Origin: Megaustenia siamemsis
Taxonomy: Eukaryota > Mollusca > Gastropoda > Stylommatophora > Ariophantidae
Length of the DNA stretch: 64,000 bases
Direction: 5' to 3'
NCBI GenBank assembly: GCA_032433765.1
Contig: JAVIAB010000047.1
Span: forward strand, 19,749,011-19,813,010
The notes below the pieces were generated by a model, which worked only from the letters and a program-made list of their open reading frames with translations, searched no databases and was not told the DNA's origin. A program made the translations under genes and the position numbers. Below are positions 20,940 through 33,232 of this stretch, piece after piece (within the stretch, counting starts at the first letter, position 1; the number at the start of each line of letters is the position of its first letter).

Positions 20940-22086
20940 GCCGTGTGTTCTATGACATCTGCATGAAATAAACGACGTGTTCTATGACATCTGCATGAAA
21001 TAAACGACGTGTTCTATGACATCTACATGAAATAAGCGACGTGTTCTACGACATCTACATGAAATAAGCGGCGTGTTCTATGACATCTGCATGAAATAAG
21101 AGGCATGTTCTATGACATCTACATGAAATAAGCGGCATGTTCTAAGACATCTGCATGAAATAAACGACGTCTTCTATGACATCTACATGAAAAAAACTGC
21201 TTATTTTATTACATTTACATGAAATCAACGGCGTCTTCTATGACATATACATGAAATAAACGGTATGTTCTATGACATCTACATTAAATAAGCGACGTGT
21301 TCTATGACATCTACATGAAATAAGCGACATGTTCTATGACATCTACATGAAATAAGCGGCACGTTCTATGACATCTACATGAAATAATCGACGTGTTCTA
21401 TGACATCTGCATGAAATAAGTGGCGTGTTCTATGACATCTACTTGAAAAAAGCGGCATGTTCTATGACATCTGCATGAAATAAGTGGCGTGTTCTATGGC
21501 ATCTTCATGAAATAAGTGGCGTGTTCTATGACATCTGCATGAAATAAGTCGCGTGTTCTATGGCATCTTCATGAAATAAGTCGCGTGTTCTATGACATCT
21601 GCATGAAATAAACGACGTCTTCTATGACATCTACATGAAATAAACTGCTTATTTTATTACATTTACATGAAATAAACGGCGTCTTCTATGACATATACAT
21701 GAAATTAGCGACGTGTTCTATGACATATACATGAAATAATCGACATGTTCTATGACATCTACATGAAATAAGCGACGTGTTCTATGACACCTACATGAAA
21801 TAAGCGGCGTGTTCTATGACATCTGAGTGAAATAAGAGGCATGTTCTATGACATATGCATGAAGTAATCGACGTGTTCTATGACATCTGCATGAAATAAG
21901 AGGCATGTTCTATGACATCTGCATGAAATAAGAGGCATGTTCTATGATATCTGCATGAAATAAGTGACATGTTCTATGACATCTGCATGAAATAAACTGT
22001 TTTTTTTATTACATCTACAACGAAATAAACGGCGTCTTCTGTGACATATACATGAAATAAGCGACGTACTCTTTGACATTTACATG
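20940..22086. repeat. 32-bp satellite, about 36 copies
   Basis: The unit contains GTTCTATGACATCTACATGA followed by AATAAGCGAC. Near-exact 32-bp period through the whole block, with sub-variants (ACTGCTTATTTTATTACATT) recurring about every 450-500 bp, which shows a higher-order repeat. Confidence 0.95.
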
Positions 22087-22640
22087 TAGTTAGCTGTATT
22101 TTGTCATCATGCTCTCCGCACTTTGACTGCTCATTGTCTGCCACTAAAATCAACTTGGATGGGAGCACATTCTTTGAGTCGCTAATTTCTAGCAAGCTTC
22201 TGCATCAACGTCTTTGTCCCAGAATATCCGACATGACATTTTGTTGTATCCGTTTTCATGCCTTTCTTGCAGTCTTTGCGTACTTGGCCAAATTGGTTAG
22301 TACAGTGATTCTCAACGTGGTGCCAGCGTGTTTTCTTGGTGCCCCGGAAGTTGCAGTCTCATTACAATGAGTGACGTCATTTATTGTCCGGCATTCATTT
22401 GAATGAAAGCTTGAGAGAAAGACAGAAAGGATGAAGCAAACGCTGACTTTTTCTCCTTCTCAATGAACAGGAGCGGTAAATGTTGGAATCAAATGGCCAG
22501 AGCAAAGTAGAAGTTAACTTTAATGCGGAATCTTCGAAGGCTTCAGTAGAAATGAACTTGAATTTACATAAATATATGTGACGGCATAGACTCAGTGTTT
22601 CGGCTGTGTTATAGACATGAAATATATATAAACAATATAA
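22087..22640. other. No recognised feature
   Basis: Short overlapping ORFs without motifs. No repeat recognised. Confidence 0.5.

Positions 22641-22686
<46 letters not shown>
22641..22686. repeat. TA microsatellite
   Basis: About 20 TA units at the 5' edge of a group-C LINE fragment. Confidence 0.9.
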
Positions 22687-22687
<1 letters not shown>

Positions 22688-22689
22688 CA

Positions 22690-23153
22690 GCAGGACTAAA
22701 ACTAAGAATAGCAAAATGTTATGTCTTCTCAACATTCCTATAAGGTGCAGAAACATGGATATTAGACAAGAAAACAGAACAGAGAATTGTAGCGTTTGAA
22801 ATGTGGATATATAGAATGAGTAGGTAGAATTGGATGGAAGGGAAAGAAAACAAACGATGAAGTCTTAAAACAACTAAAAATGAAAAGAGAACTACTAAAC
22901 ACAATTCAAACAAGACAAATGCGATTTTTGGGCCACAAACACACAACAAAGACACAACAGCCTACTAGAAGTAATCCTGGAGGGGAAAATACAAGGTAAA
23001 AGAGGCAGAGGCAGACAGGGACTAACATGGACGAGTAACATCAAAAGATGGACAAGTCAGCCTATGACAACCTGCACCATCAAAGCAAGAGACAGAGCAG
23101 AATGGCGCTCCATAGTGGCCAACCTTCGTTGCGGAGATGGCACTCGATGATGA
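22690..23153 (+). mobile_element. RTE-type LINE, group C, 3' fragment
   Basis: In pieces encodes GAETWILDKKTEQRIVAFEM, TNDEVLKQLKMKRELLNT, a G-H box, GKRGRGRQGLTWTSNIKRW-like text and EWRSIVANLRCGDGTR. Ends with GATGATGATAA. Frameshifted; related copies at 40,012 and 57,124. Confidence 0.85.
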
Positions 23154-23454
23154 TAAATATGAGTTGCCGTTGTCAATAATACATTTGGAAACAGCGCTCG
23201 CAGGTAGAAACAAGTTGAGAAGCCCTGGATTATACTATCTGGATCGTACTCTGTTTGACGATCCTGACGTACACGTCAGCTGTGGACCACCGACTGCTCT
23301 CAACTTATGAACTGATCGACAAACTTGCAAACATATCCTGACGCCCACCTTCCCTCCCTCTCCCCATGTTTTTTGGCATTTGTATGACGTACAGTTCCTT
23401 TTTTTTTATAATGATAACTATTAGACAAATTGTTTTCATTAAAAAAACGCACCG
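23154..23454. other. No recognised feature
   Basis: No repeat or ORF of note. Confidence 0.45.
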
Positions 23455-23675
23455 TACATGACTACAAAGGACAAGAGGTATGGTTCGATCCCAACCGACG
23501 GCTTCCGGTTCACCCAGCCTTTAATGGGTACCGGATTTTTTTCTGGGAAAGTAAAGCGGCACGGCTGTAATACCGACCCCATTACCCCAAAAATTATGTG
23601 CCGAGGTCTGTAAAATGTATGGTCGCTAACACCATATTCCTTATACGCCACTCGGCGTGACGGTGGTACTTGACT
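23455..23675 (+). mobile_element. tRNA-derived SINE-1, 5'-truncated
   Basis: Starts within the tRNA part (ACTACAAAGGACAAGAGG), keeps the B box GGTTCGATCCC, the body and a CGCCACTCGGCG hairpin. ATTAGACAAA occurs on both sides (23,430 and 23,677), possibly a target duplication. Confidence 0.85.
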
Positions 23676-23691
23676 TTTATTAGACAAAACA

Positions 23692-23934
23692 GAGCCGCTA
23701 TAGCTCAGTGGTTAGTGAACTTGACTACAAAGGACAAGAGGTCGGGTTCGATCCTGATCAGCGGCTTCCGGGCTCACCCAGACTTAAATGGGTACCAGAT
23801 TATTCTGCGAAAGTAAAGCGGTAGGGGCCGTAATACAGACCACATGAAAACAAAAATCATGCCGAAGGTCTGTAAAAATTGTGGTCATTAATACCATATT
23901 CCCTATACGCCATTTGGCGCGACGGGGCTCTTTA
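23692..23934 (+). mobile_element. tRNA-derived SINE-1, full length
   Basis: A box TAGCTCAGTGG and B box GGTTCGATCC, body, and CGCCATTTGGCG hairpin near the 3' end. Lies directly downstream of the previous copy in the same orientation. Confidence 0.9.
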
Positions 23935-23939
23935 CATTT

Positions 23940-24927
23940 TGTTTGCTTTTAGGTAAAACAATTAATGTCTTCACTCAATAGCAGAGTTTCTATATCGGGG
24001 GATTTAAAAGCGAACATAGCGTTTGTTATCGATGAACAGTCCTACTTTGGAACGACAGTCTGGTCCACATATAAAACATATATAGATGTCGAAAATGAGG
24101 GTGACGGTCTGCTTTTGTTGTGAATCTTTTGTTGTTGCGTCTTTTCTTTTCTTCACTTTCAATTGTTGTTGTCTCTAAACCGTTGTGTCTACCATTTTAT
24201 TGAAATTTATTTACCAATGGGCAATTTAATTCGACCTATGGCATATATAAGCAGATATAAGTGTCATATTGCATAATCATATCTTTAAATGTCTACAGAT
24301 AACAGGCACTGAAAATTGTTTTTATTGGAAATCAGTGGACATACATCATTTTCAATATTTGTGTTAGTTCAAAAAGAAACACATTTGTTTCAATACCACT
24401 TTATATTCGCTGCCTTTCTTTTAATTTCAATACTCAAACATTCATTTATTTTCAGAAAGACAAAGACTTATTTTTTTTAAGTTTATGAAAAGATAATGAA
24501 AATTTATATTTTATATTAAAATTCCTCAAGACACGATCTGCATATATCTATGGGTGTTTCATTTTTTTTACTTTAGGTGAAGATTTTGATAATTTAGAAG
24601 ATCTGAATTGTTCAATAGTAATGTCTCGTCATTAAGATCAAAACAATAATATAAAGTAACTGTAGGTATATAGTATATATACATTGAAAACAAGAATATG
24701 TTAAAAGTGAGATCCGTACTTACGTGCATATAAATGTAATAACAGTGTATATTAGTAAGGGATATCAGACAAACAAGTTGTTTAAAATATATTGACATAT
24801 ATTCTCAAAAATTAAATGTGTACAGTTTGTTGTTGACGGTGTGGATAATTTAGACTAGATACAATATTTATCAACTACACTTGAAATACTGTTTGATAAT
24901 CTGTTCTTTAAAAATACATCGTTTTCT
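23940..24927. other. 5' flank of SDR1, within the segmental duplication
   Basis: Non-coding. 23,990-24,240 aligns with 56,070-56,300 (shared GTGTCTACCATTTT and AGCAGTCCTA). 24,290-24,430 aligns with the two sides of a LINE insertion at 57,114 and 57,569. 24,500-24,900 aligns with 59,330-60,040 (shared CCGTACTTACGTGC). No TATA box stands out close to the SDR start. Confidence 0.7.
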
Positions 24928-25752
24928 ATGTCTTCAATGTTTAGCAAGAAGGTTGCCATAGTAACTGGCGCCAGTTCTGGTTTCGGTGAAGCTATTGCTC
25001 TAATGTTTGCTTCTCGAGGAGCAAAGGTCACCATGTGTGGACGTGATCAAGAAAGATTAAAGTCCGTGTTTAACAAGGCCGTTGAGATCAGTGGTGGCCA
25101 CAAAGACATGTTCCTGATACTTCAAGGTGACGTGAACGACAGCAGAGTTCGAAAGGAAGTTGTAGATCAGACCGTGAGAAAATTTGGATGCCTGGACATT
25201 CTTGTGCCCAACGCTGGGATTACAAGATCTAAACAAGCAGTGGCTGTGGCTGCAGAAGAGACCTATGACATCATCATAAACACTAACCTCAGGTCCATCT
25301 TCTTCCTCATTAAGGAGGCGGTACCTCATCTGGAAAAATCTAAAGGGAACATTGTCAACATCTCTTCTGTTGCCTCCTTTTTGGCATCACCAACCACAGT
25401 ACTGTACTCCATCTCAAAGATTGCTCTTGACCATCTGACCAGGTGCGTGGCTGCAGAGCTCGGACCTATGGGGATTCGAGCGAATTCAATAAACCCAAGC
25501 TTTACACCGACACGTATCTTACGGCACCACGGCAAGAAAATAGATCTGGTGAGCACCAATGTCAGCATCTTTGAAGTCAGTCAAACAATCCTAACAGACC
25601 GAGCCCTAACTTTAAACGACATCACTGAGGCGGTGGCATTTCTAGCGTCGGATGCAACTGCAGGCTTCATTACTGGCGAGAATATTAAAATTGATGGCGG
25701 AAGATCAATAAATGCTACTTTTGATTGGTCCGCTCCGAAGGGAAAGAACTAG
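24928..25752 (+). CDS. Classical short-chain dehydrogenase/reductase, FabG-like (SDR1)
   Basis: 274 residues, one exon, the usual size of a classical SDR. Rossmann motif TGASSGFG at 13-20, Gly-Arg at 38-39 (favours NADPH), NAG at 95-97, catalytic tetrad Asn120, Ser147, Tyr160, Lys164 with the Y-x3-K spacing, and a C-terminal GENIKIDGG typical of FabG-like enzymes. The fold uses NAD(P)H to reduce or oxidise a hydroxyl/keto group; the substrate cannot be told. No signal peptide or membrane segment, so probably cytosolic. SDR2 at 60 kb is a close paralogue. An alternative ATG is at residue 4. Confidence 0.95.
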   Translation: MSSMFSKKVAIVTGASSGFGEAIALMFASRGAKVTMCGRDQERLKSVFNKAVEISGGHKDMFLILQGDVNDSRVRKEVVDQTVRKFGCLDILVPNAGITRSKQAVAVAAEETYDIIINTNLRSIFFLIKEAVPHLEKSKGNIVNISSVASFLASPTTVLYSISKIALDHLTRCVAAELGPMGIRANSINPSFTPTRILRHHGKKIDLVSTNVSIFEVSQTILTDRALTLNDITEAVAFLASDATAGFITGENIKIDGGRSINATFDWSAPKGKN

Positions 25753-26198
25753 CATAATCATACCAATTTTTTTTGGTGTATTGTATGGGTCCTGTAATTG
25801 GAAATTATTGCAGAGCGAAAAAATTAATTGTGCATGTTTTTTTTTTTTATTATCATTTTTTTTTGTATTTGTGGTGTGTTTTGTTCTACTATTTCGAAAT
25901 GTTAGATCGTTAAATCTCTTACCTCGTAAGCCAAGAATGCGACTTCGTTCCAAAAATATAGAAATGTTTCCAAATTGAAAAACAGAACAACAGAAGTGCA
26001 GCGTGATGAACAGCGAAAGGGCATGAATGATGACATCAATGACAGGAGCTTTCTTCAGATATGTGCTCTGCTCCGTCATAGCTTGTACGATCAGCAACAG
26101 CACCCTTAACTATCAGGATGGGTTCCTACTAGGAATAAGATCCCTATAAAATTAGAAATAACTTCGTAGTGTACACATTAATGATACTAAATCCTCAA

Positions 26199-26204
26199 AA
26201 TAAA
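26199..26204 (+). terminator. Candidate poly(A) signal of SDR1
   Basis: AATAAA about 450 bp after the stop codon, in a stretch conserved at SDR2 (61,301). Confidence 0.45.
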
Positions 26205-26233
26205 GTAACGCCTTCACAAGTATATTTCACAAT

Positions 26234-26325
26234 ACAACAGTATTGTTTGATGTAGACCACATCACGTGACAAGGGAGATACAACAGTATTGTTTGATGTA
26301 GACCACATCACGTGACAAGGGAGAT
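26234..26325. repeat. 46-bp perfect tandem duplication
   Basis: Two identical copies (26,234-26,279 and 26,280-26,325) containing CCACATCACGTGACAAGGGA. The paralogous flank at 61,340-61,380 has only one copy, so this duplication followed the segmental duplication. Confidence 0.95.
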
Positions 26326-26682
26326 TAAAACCATAGTTTTATTGTCAGAAAAGAGTATAGACAAATAAATGTAGAAAGCGATATATGGCCACATCTTTAA
26401 TGTGATAAAAGACGTTAGAAAGAAAACTATCCGACTTTGCGACCCAAAGCTGACCTTCTGCTGGGACATACTCGTAGACTGTACTTATAGAACAAACTAC
26501 TAGTGTACTAGTGACACAAAAATGTACACATAAATTGCAGTATCTTTTTGCCAATATTACAGAAGTTTCACAAGTTGTGCCTATCGTTTACTTTGTGATA
26601 AGGCACGACCTAGGAAAAGTTCACACTGATGAATACCACAACGGAATAGGGTCCAAGGCTCCAGAACACCTTCTTCAGTCAT

Positions 26683-26760
26683 GCTATAGCCATGCAACAG
26701 CCATGCAACAGTCATGCAACAGTCATTCAACAGCCATGCAACAGGCATGCAACAGCCATT
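26683..26760. repeat. 11-12-bp tandem repeat
   Basis: CATGCAACAGC-type units, about seven copies. The paralogous site near 63,355 has a single unit. Confidence 0.85.
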
Positions 26761-28364
26761 GACGTCAAACCGAACTCAACCATATAGACACAGTCATTGT
26801 ATGTTTTTTCACTGAATTTGACACCAAAATTCCAATTCGTAATTAAAATAGTGTTCATGCCTTCCATCTTAGGTACATAAGTACCCAATGAAGAAGAATG
26901 GCTTTGCTCTGAAATGGTCTCGTAACTTCACTGATACAAGTCAATAGGGTACTATCAGATTTGATAGAAAAATAGAAAAACATAATTTATAAATGGTTTG
27001 TGAAGACAATAATAAACATCGTGCCATTTATACGAATGCACACACACACACTTATTAAAAACAGGCAGAACTTAACATTGCAGCTCCTAAACAATTTTTT
27101 ATGATGGTAACGGTTAAGTCATAAGTGAACTGAAACTAATATTGGCAAGGCGGAGACAGTACTCAACCAACTTATTAACAAACCACCAACAACAAAAGAC
27201 GAAGATCACATACAGACTGACATTGTAGAACCATATGCTCTTCAATCTAAAAGAAAGAGACCATAAAAGCACCGTCTAAAACCGAAGAACTCGGCCGAAA
27301 TGATGTATCTGTACTGAATTAGTCATGACGGCAGGAGAGGTACGAATAAACATACGACCTAGTATCTAACATTCTGAGACATTTAAAATCTTAATATGGC
27401 AACAGTGTGCTCAGTGTTTATAAATATGGTTGATGAATATACCGGTCCAATATTTGATTTCTTTTTTTCTTCTCAGGTCGTTCCCATCATGTAAGATATC
27501 GTTTTATCAACTTTTTAAAAACATTGTTATTGTATGTTTAAACTGTTCCTTTATTTTCAATGTTATTTCTTATTTAAATTGTGAATTTATTTCACCGTAA
27601 AGTCGTGCTATGGACGGAAAAGTCTTTTATTCAACAGATCTATGCTTCGTAATAGGGAAGAGACATTGTGTATAACATGTGTTATTAGCATGTTTGGACG
27701 AATCATCTGTGACACGTAGATTACGTTTTAATCCAAGCCCAACGTCCCATATTTACGTTAATTCTGTTACGTTTGATTCGCGTTTTTTTAAGCTGAATTA
27801 CACTTTGCTTTTTTTATTTTTATTTTCATTACTTCCTATTTATAAATTCTATTCTTGAGCTTGCCCCAGCTGAACGCATGTTATGTCCTCTTTTTCAGTG
27901 TTCACCCGATAAGTGAAGTAACAGCGCTGAGCCGCTAGTTTTCAGTAGGCCGTGACATCTGCGCCTATGAGCATGGTAAAGTTTCTAATTTCATAGCTCT
28001 TTTCTGAACAGGCAATTGCACAAGACATCCTGCTTGCATCTAACTACGCACAGACGACGAAATCAGAGAATCTAAGAGGAAAGTTCGCACCGCCTGTCTC
28101 TGGAGTCGAACCAGGTACCTTTTTGGCTTACCCCAAGACCACCCAAGTTACCACATTTTGGGTCGAGCTTTTAGTTTGTCCAGTCCTTTCTTATCAACAG
28201 GTCCAAAACATCATGAGTGAGTTATTGAGTTATTTGCAGGTCACCATCAATGCACTCCGACATTGTACGTAGGTGCTCAGTAAGTCCCGCAGTGTTCATC
28301 GACTGATGACTCCAGTTCAGTGTTGGTTGATAAGTCTTCTTACAAAACCACTGTAAAAACATCG
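26761..28364. other. 3' flank of SDR1 (duplicated part), then unexplained sequence
   Basis: To about 27,300 it aligns with 63,390-63,870, non-coding. From 27,400 on I recognise nothing. GGTTCGACTCC on the minus strand at about 28,100 is a B-box-like string without a convincing A box. Confidence 0.55.
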
Positions 28365-28534
28365 CGAGAGGCAGAATGACTCAGGCAAAAACAGCTTTAA
28401 TTTAAACATGAGGGAGATACTGTGCAATCCATTTTTGACAATAGAAACTATAAAACGAGTTCTAAAATGTTATGTAGATCCAGTCTTAACATATGGATGT
28501 GAATCATGGACAATAGGACAACAGACAAGAAAAT
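28365..28534 (+). mobile_element. RTE-type LINE, group B, 5' part of an interrupted copy
   Basis: Encodes a broken REILCNPFLTIETIKRVLKC-like segment and LTYGCESWTIGQQTRKSLE. The sequence is cut at CACTGGAG by repeat X and resumes at 28,919. Confidence 0.85.
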
Positions 28535-28918
28535 CACTGGAGGTTGTTGTTGTTGTTGACGGATTGCCACGAGTTGATTCGAGCATGTTGCCCTTTGACT
28601 CATAAGATGTGGCGGGTCGTAATGGCTTTCTTGACATTCCCGGCTCTTACTGGAGAGGTTGGATTTCGTCTGTCACAGGCTTTGCTGGGAAACTACTAGT
28701 CCAGCCCAGAAGTACTGCAATACTGGGTCCTCTATATCAGTAACAGCCACCACTACTGGGAACACGGCGATCCTAGCTTCTGTTAGCCAGTCTGGTTTGG
28801 CGCAGACTGTTTCCAGGGGAGACCACGAGGAGGTAGAACTGCTAGGTCTTGGTCGGCTGATGGCGCGCCAACTTGCTATTGCGACCCAGGTCGCAGGCGC
28901 TTCTGCTCCCCCACACTG
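28535..28918 (+). mobile_element. Dispersed repeat X, copy 2, inserted in a LINE
   Basis: About 384 bp matching 14,345-14,690 and starting with GTTGTTGTTGTTG. Flanked by CACTGGAG and CACTGCAG, an 8-bp target duplication with one mismatch. No terminal inverted repeat seen, no coding capacity. It could be a SINE or a non-autonomous DNA element; 8-bp duplications are usual for hAT. Confidence 0.75.
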
Positions 28919-29220
28919 CAGACTGTAGAAATGTAGTTTTACAGAAGAATGTTAAAAATACCATGGACAGCAAAGAAGAGTAATGAAAATGTTGTGAACG
29001 AGGCCAAAGCAAAAAGAGAGCTAATATCAAATATTACCAAATAGAATCAAGGGACGAAAAGATAGAGGGAAGCAAAGAGAAAAGACACCAGACAGCTTAG
29101 GAGAATTGCTTGGCAGAAAGTCAACATAATAAAAGAAAAGTTACTTTCGAGATCGAACGTTTTGGAGAGACATGATCACCAATGCCAGCAGGTACTGTAC
29201 TAGATGATGATGTTGATGAT
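28919..29220 (+). mobile_element. RTE-type LINE, group B, 3' part of the interrupted copy
   Basis: Continues the segment for CRNVVLQKNV-like residues to the tail (QREKRHQTA-, RDMITNAS-like) and a GATGATGATGTTGATGAT end. Confidence 0.85.
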
Positions 29221-29682
29221 AAAAACATATGTCTAGTTATTATTTCCCTGTATATAAACCAGCTTTAGCGAGACTGGGCTTGATAATATTTCTCTAATAC
29301 ATATTCCAAGAACACTAAAATAATTCTTTAGTGCACCATATTTGTCAAGTTCACAGTATTCTGGTTTGCTACCGTTACAATGCATCAAAAAAGACGAGTG
29401 TGAATCTATTGTACAAACATAGCATGTATTGAGTGACTGTTCAGTACAGCTTCGAAGACACCCATCAGGTATCTCGACTAGTTTTACATCAGTTCAGCTT
29501 TACATCAGTTTTACAATGAAAAATAATTTTAAAAATATATATATAATCATGTACCAATTTAAAGAACTTCTTAGCACACTGTTTAATTAAGCACATACCG
29601 ATGTTTATCTATTGCATCTTTATTACTATTTATTTAAAACTATTTTTCCGTTTATGTGTATAATCAGATATTTAAATGCACC
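29221..29682. other. No recognised feature
   Basis: AT-rich, no ORF. Confidence 0.5.
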
Positions 29683-29930
29683 TACTTGTCATCATTGTTT
29701 TGCCTCTCGAGCCGAAGACGGCACATATGGCGGAAGTCATAGTTTCCCAAGATTGACGATTTGTTGTTAATTCCAGTAAGTCTTGATTGTTTCTTAGTTC
29801 CATGGTTAATTCTTCTCTAGTAATTGTTCTGCGTACCGATTCTCCCGATGTGCCTTGTTTTCCTTTACCAGATGTTTCCCACATAAATGTCTGATGGGAA
29901 AGTATTTCTTCACTCATTCTCAGCACAGGA
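29683..29930 (-). mobile_element. LINE 3' end, group F
   Basis: An 84-codon minus frame ends SWETMTSAICAVFGSRG, the kind of C-terminal zinc-knuckle-like tail seen in some LINEs. The 3' end holds the ATGTGCCGTCTTCGGCTCGA block, almost identical to the 3' end of the SINE at 53,476. Confidence 0.6.
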
Positions 29931-30855
29931 CCGATGCATTATCAAAGTCTTTTTTTTTTTTATAAAGCACAATATGTATTCTTCTTTTGATTCGTTCTCA
30001 ATATTCTAAATATATTATTTTCGGCTTATATTTGAGATTCTATGAAGACATGTTTTTTTAACAAAGACAATTAATTTCCTATCTAAAGTCTGGGAGATTT
30101 CCAACTTTCACATTCATATGTTGGCGCTGGTATCACACAGGAGTTGAACAATCTAAGTTTTGTTTGTTTACTGAGAACTTTTGATCTCCAAATCTTCGTT
30201 AGTTTGTTGAAATCATTTCATGCTATTACGACGTGTGTTATAATTTCTGGTGTTATGTCTGCATCTCTGGAGATGCTATTCTGCCTAACTGGGTAAAATG
30301 TGAAACTTATTATATAATTTCATTACATATTTGTATACAAAACGTTAACACTTTTTTTTAGAAAAATAAGAATAGCACAAAATGTATTCTGGTAAAGGGT
30401 TTCATAATACATTGACCATTACTTCTGAATATTTTTAGTTATTTTTTTCCCGATAAATTCAACTTTAAGATACTTTATGGAGAGGCCCTGTTTCGTCTTT
30501 ACAGCTTTTGTGTACCCGAGCTATTTGGAGAGATAGGAATATTACATTTGGCTCTAAAATTATGCTCATGCGTATCGTTGTTATATAAATGTTTCTTTAC
30601 ACTCGAGAAACCCAAACTTGTACGGCTGTTCTACTGACGAAGAATGCAAGTTATAGAGATGAAATGTTATCGAACGGATTCGGACATTTCTTACGTGGAT
30701 CACATCAAGAAACAATTTGCCCCGCAGACGGATACAACAATCAGTCGGGCGTCCCAAAGATATTCTGATTATTGTGAAGTAACACAAACAAGGAATAGTT
30801 TTGTCACGTATCTAGAACATCTAATCTATTAAAGACAATTCTACAGAGAACTGAA

Positions 30856-30905
<50 letters not shown>

Positions 30906-31841
30906 AGAGAAAGAGATAGGAAGATAACATCAAAGAACAGAGAGGCAAATCATAAAGTTTGAAAAGGGATAAAAATCAACGGAGAAGGTTGACGAAGTAT
31001 TTGACTGGTCCTTTAACGACACCCAAGGTAATAGGATGAGCAGGAAGAAAGGAAATCGTACATAGAAATATAAATAGCAATTCTCGTGTGGAAATGGTAA
31101 AACAAACCTGCAAAAAGTATCAGAAAGACGTAACTAAAGGAAATAGAAGGTAAGAAATTAACTTAGACGGTCTGCGTTTAGAAGCGATAGTTTAATAAAT
31201 ACCAAAACGCTCAAGTGAAGCTGATAATTCACATTTAAATAGATTGAAACCATTACTCTTTTTTGTCTGGTGATTTTTGAAGGAGTTATGAAGTGGAAGA
31301 AATATAGCTCAAGTCTGTTTTCGTCAGTTTATTGAACAAACATAAACATTCATATGAAATGTTAGCTCCATTTGAAGAAGGCAATAGTTTTGTGATTGGT
31401 CGCAACGTCTCTTGGTGCTTGTACATCTAATAGAAATATAGTCAGATTTATAGACGAGTTATCACGTGATATCAGTACATTTCTTTCTGTTACATTTTAT
31501 AGACAACAAATTATGTATTTTGTCATTGTTTGCTAACGATGAGTAAACGACCTACATTGATATAAATGTACATCGTAACTGTTCTTTTGTTCATCAATAG
31601 CAACAATAACATACAATATACTAGAACCGTTTTGTCTAATGAATTCTATTGTGTATTGAGTTGTCTGAGCCGTATAATCGTACTGCAAACTAACAGAACC
31701 AAGTCCACAAACACGAAAACAAATGAACGTATACTATGCTTTCTCACTTCTATTTACATGCAAATTATACATATTATTAGTCGCAACATTTGACATTTGA
31801 ATACACTGTGACCACATAGAAGTCCATAAGTGCTCTGATAC
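29931..31841. other. No gene recognised; one GA microsatellite
   Basis: 30,857-30,900 is (GA)n. At about 31,372-31,418 a TGAAGAAGGC...CAACGTC string resembles the motif at 15,468. Several short ORFs lack motifs. Confidence 0.5.
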
Positions 31842-32640
31842 ATGTCCGTAGGTGCACAGATCCCCTCCTCAGCATGCCCCGCAGCCCTGACTCTGAAGTA
31901 CTCCAAAGAATACCCAACAATGCGTAGCGCTCTCGATTGGCAAATCCCATCTTATATTCGAAAATTGTTTATGTGTGCGGTTTCAGGATTATTTTTTAAA
32001 CCTATTTTTCGCCCAGCGTTCATGAGGGCATTCATAATGTCATTGCGGTCTAGTGCCCTTCCGCACTCAACATTAGCCAAATTGGCAAGTCATCACTGTC
32101 TTCCCTGATAGTTCTTCTGGCAACATGAGTCGTGAAACCCCATGAGCTCCTTACGTTCTGAATAACAGACCCATCTGTGGAAATAACCGAGTCCCTATCA
32201 GAAGAGTTATGGTAAATCAATGCCTGAACTTCTGCCTCAACGACCAATGAGTTTTGTTGTGTACATCCGCTTCCTAGTATGATCACCTCGACAAAGGACG
32301 TACTGCACTCTGACGGCACTCGTAGCCATTCTTCCCCTGCTTCTATGTCCTCGGCTGAATAATAACCATCCATGACTCTCCTCTTTTTAACCAGCTGCCT
32401 TTTGTAGCCATAAATCCACAGTATATTAGATGATGTGAGGTTGCCCAGGATTCGAAGACAGGTACCTGCCCAGTCTTTTTTCTCTCTGCCACGGTGGGGA
32501 AATCGAGAAGGTAACGCATCGCTCTAAACTCTGTATCTTTTGTGCACTCAGTGATGATGTGCATTGCCTCATTTTGTATCCGTTCCAATTGTTCTGTTTG
32601 CGTATTGGTGATATTCATGATCACTAGTGACTACACAGAC
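31842..32640 (-). mobile_element. LINE fragment with RNase H domain, group G (I-like)
   Basis: The minus frame 32,624-32,343 gives QLERIQNEAMHIITECTKDT, the RT C-terminal block. Frame 32,373-32,050 gives ISTDGSVIQNVRSSWGF, the RNase H first Asp box, and further on degraded RNase H text. RNase H is typical of I/Jockey-type LINEs, not RTE. Several frameshifts; dead copy. Confidence 0.75.
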
Positions 32641-32717
32641 AGTAACAGACCCTGGTAAATGAGAACAAGACGCAGCTTCTCAATTTGTGCTGATGCTATC
32701 AACTTTAGTGCAGCTAG

Positions 32718-32960
32718 TCCCCTTCCCGACAGAAAAATCTGGTGCTCATTTAAGGCTGGGTTAACCTGGAGGTCGTTGATCAGAATCGAATCCGTTTGCT
32801 TGTCTTAATTCTCCGAATCACTAGCCATTGAGCTAATATGGCTCACTGTGTAGTGTAAGTGTCTATATATTTTACAGACAGACGGCATATTTTTGGTCGG
32901 CACTACGCCAGGCTCCACTACTTTTGAAGCAAAAATCTCTAGAACCCATTTTCATTTGTT
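32718..32960 (-). mobile_element. Two decayed SINE-1 pieces
   Basis: 32,718-32,846 holds the tRNA half (minus-strand B box reads GGATTCGATTCT), and 32,868-32,955 holds a body half from a second copy in the same orientation. Confidence 0.7.
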
Positions 32961-33232
32961 GCGTGATCTTCGAGCTCTTGTGAAAGGAAAAAAAATCGTA
33001 ACATCGTACAATTTAAAAGCCAGAACGTTCTGGTCAGTATGGAGCGAACTTACAACTTCGCTACCAAGGCTACACCTCATTTTGTGTCTTGGTCACGGTT
33101 TCACAACATTGTGTTTGTGCGTCAATTTTTCTTAGGGGGTTCCTATACGTTTTGTGGATAAATTACTCTCTCCCGACTCAATTTTGTTCTTCTTCTTGTT
33201 CTTGTATATAAATACATTAATAATAAATTAGA
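32961..33232. other. No recognised feature
   Basis: No ORF or repeat with support. Confidence 0.45.

Noticed and set aside
28085..28150. Possible tRNA gene or SINE on the minus strand (GGTTCGACTCC)
   Set aside because: Only the B-box string is convincing; no A box at the right distance and no cloverleaf can be drawn.
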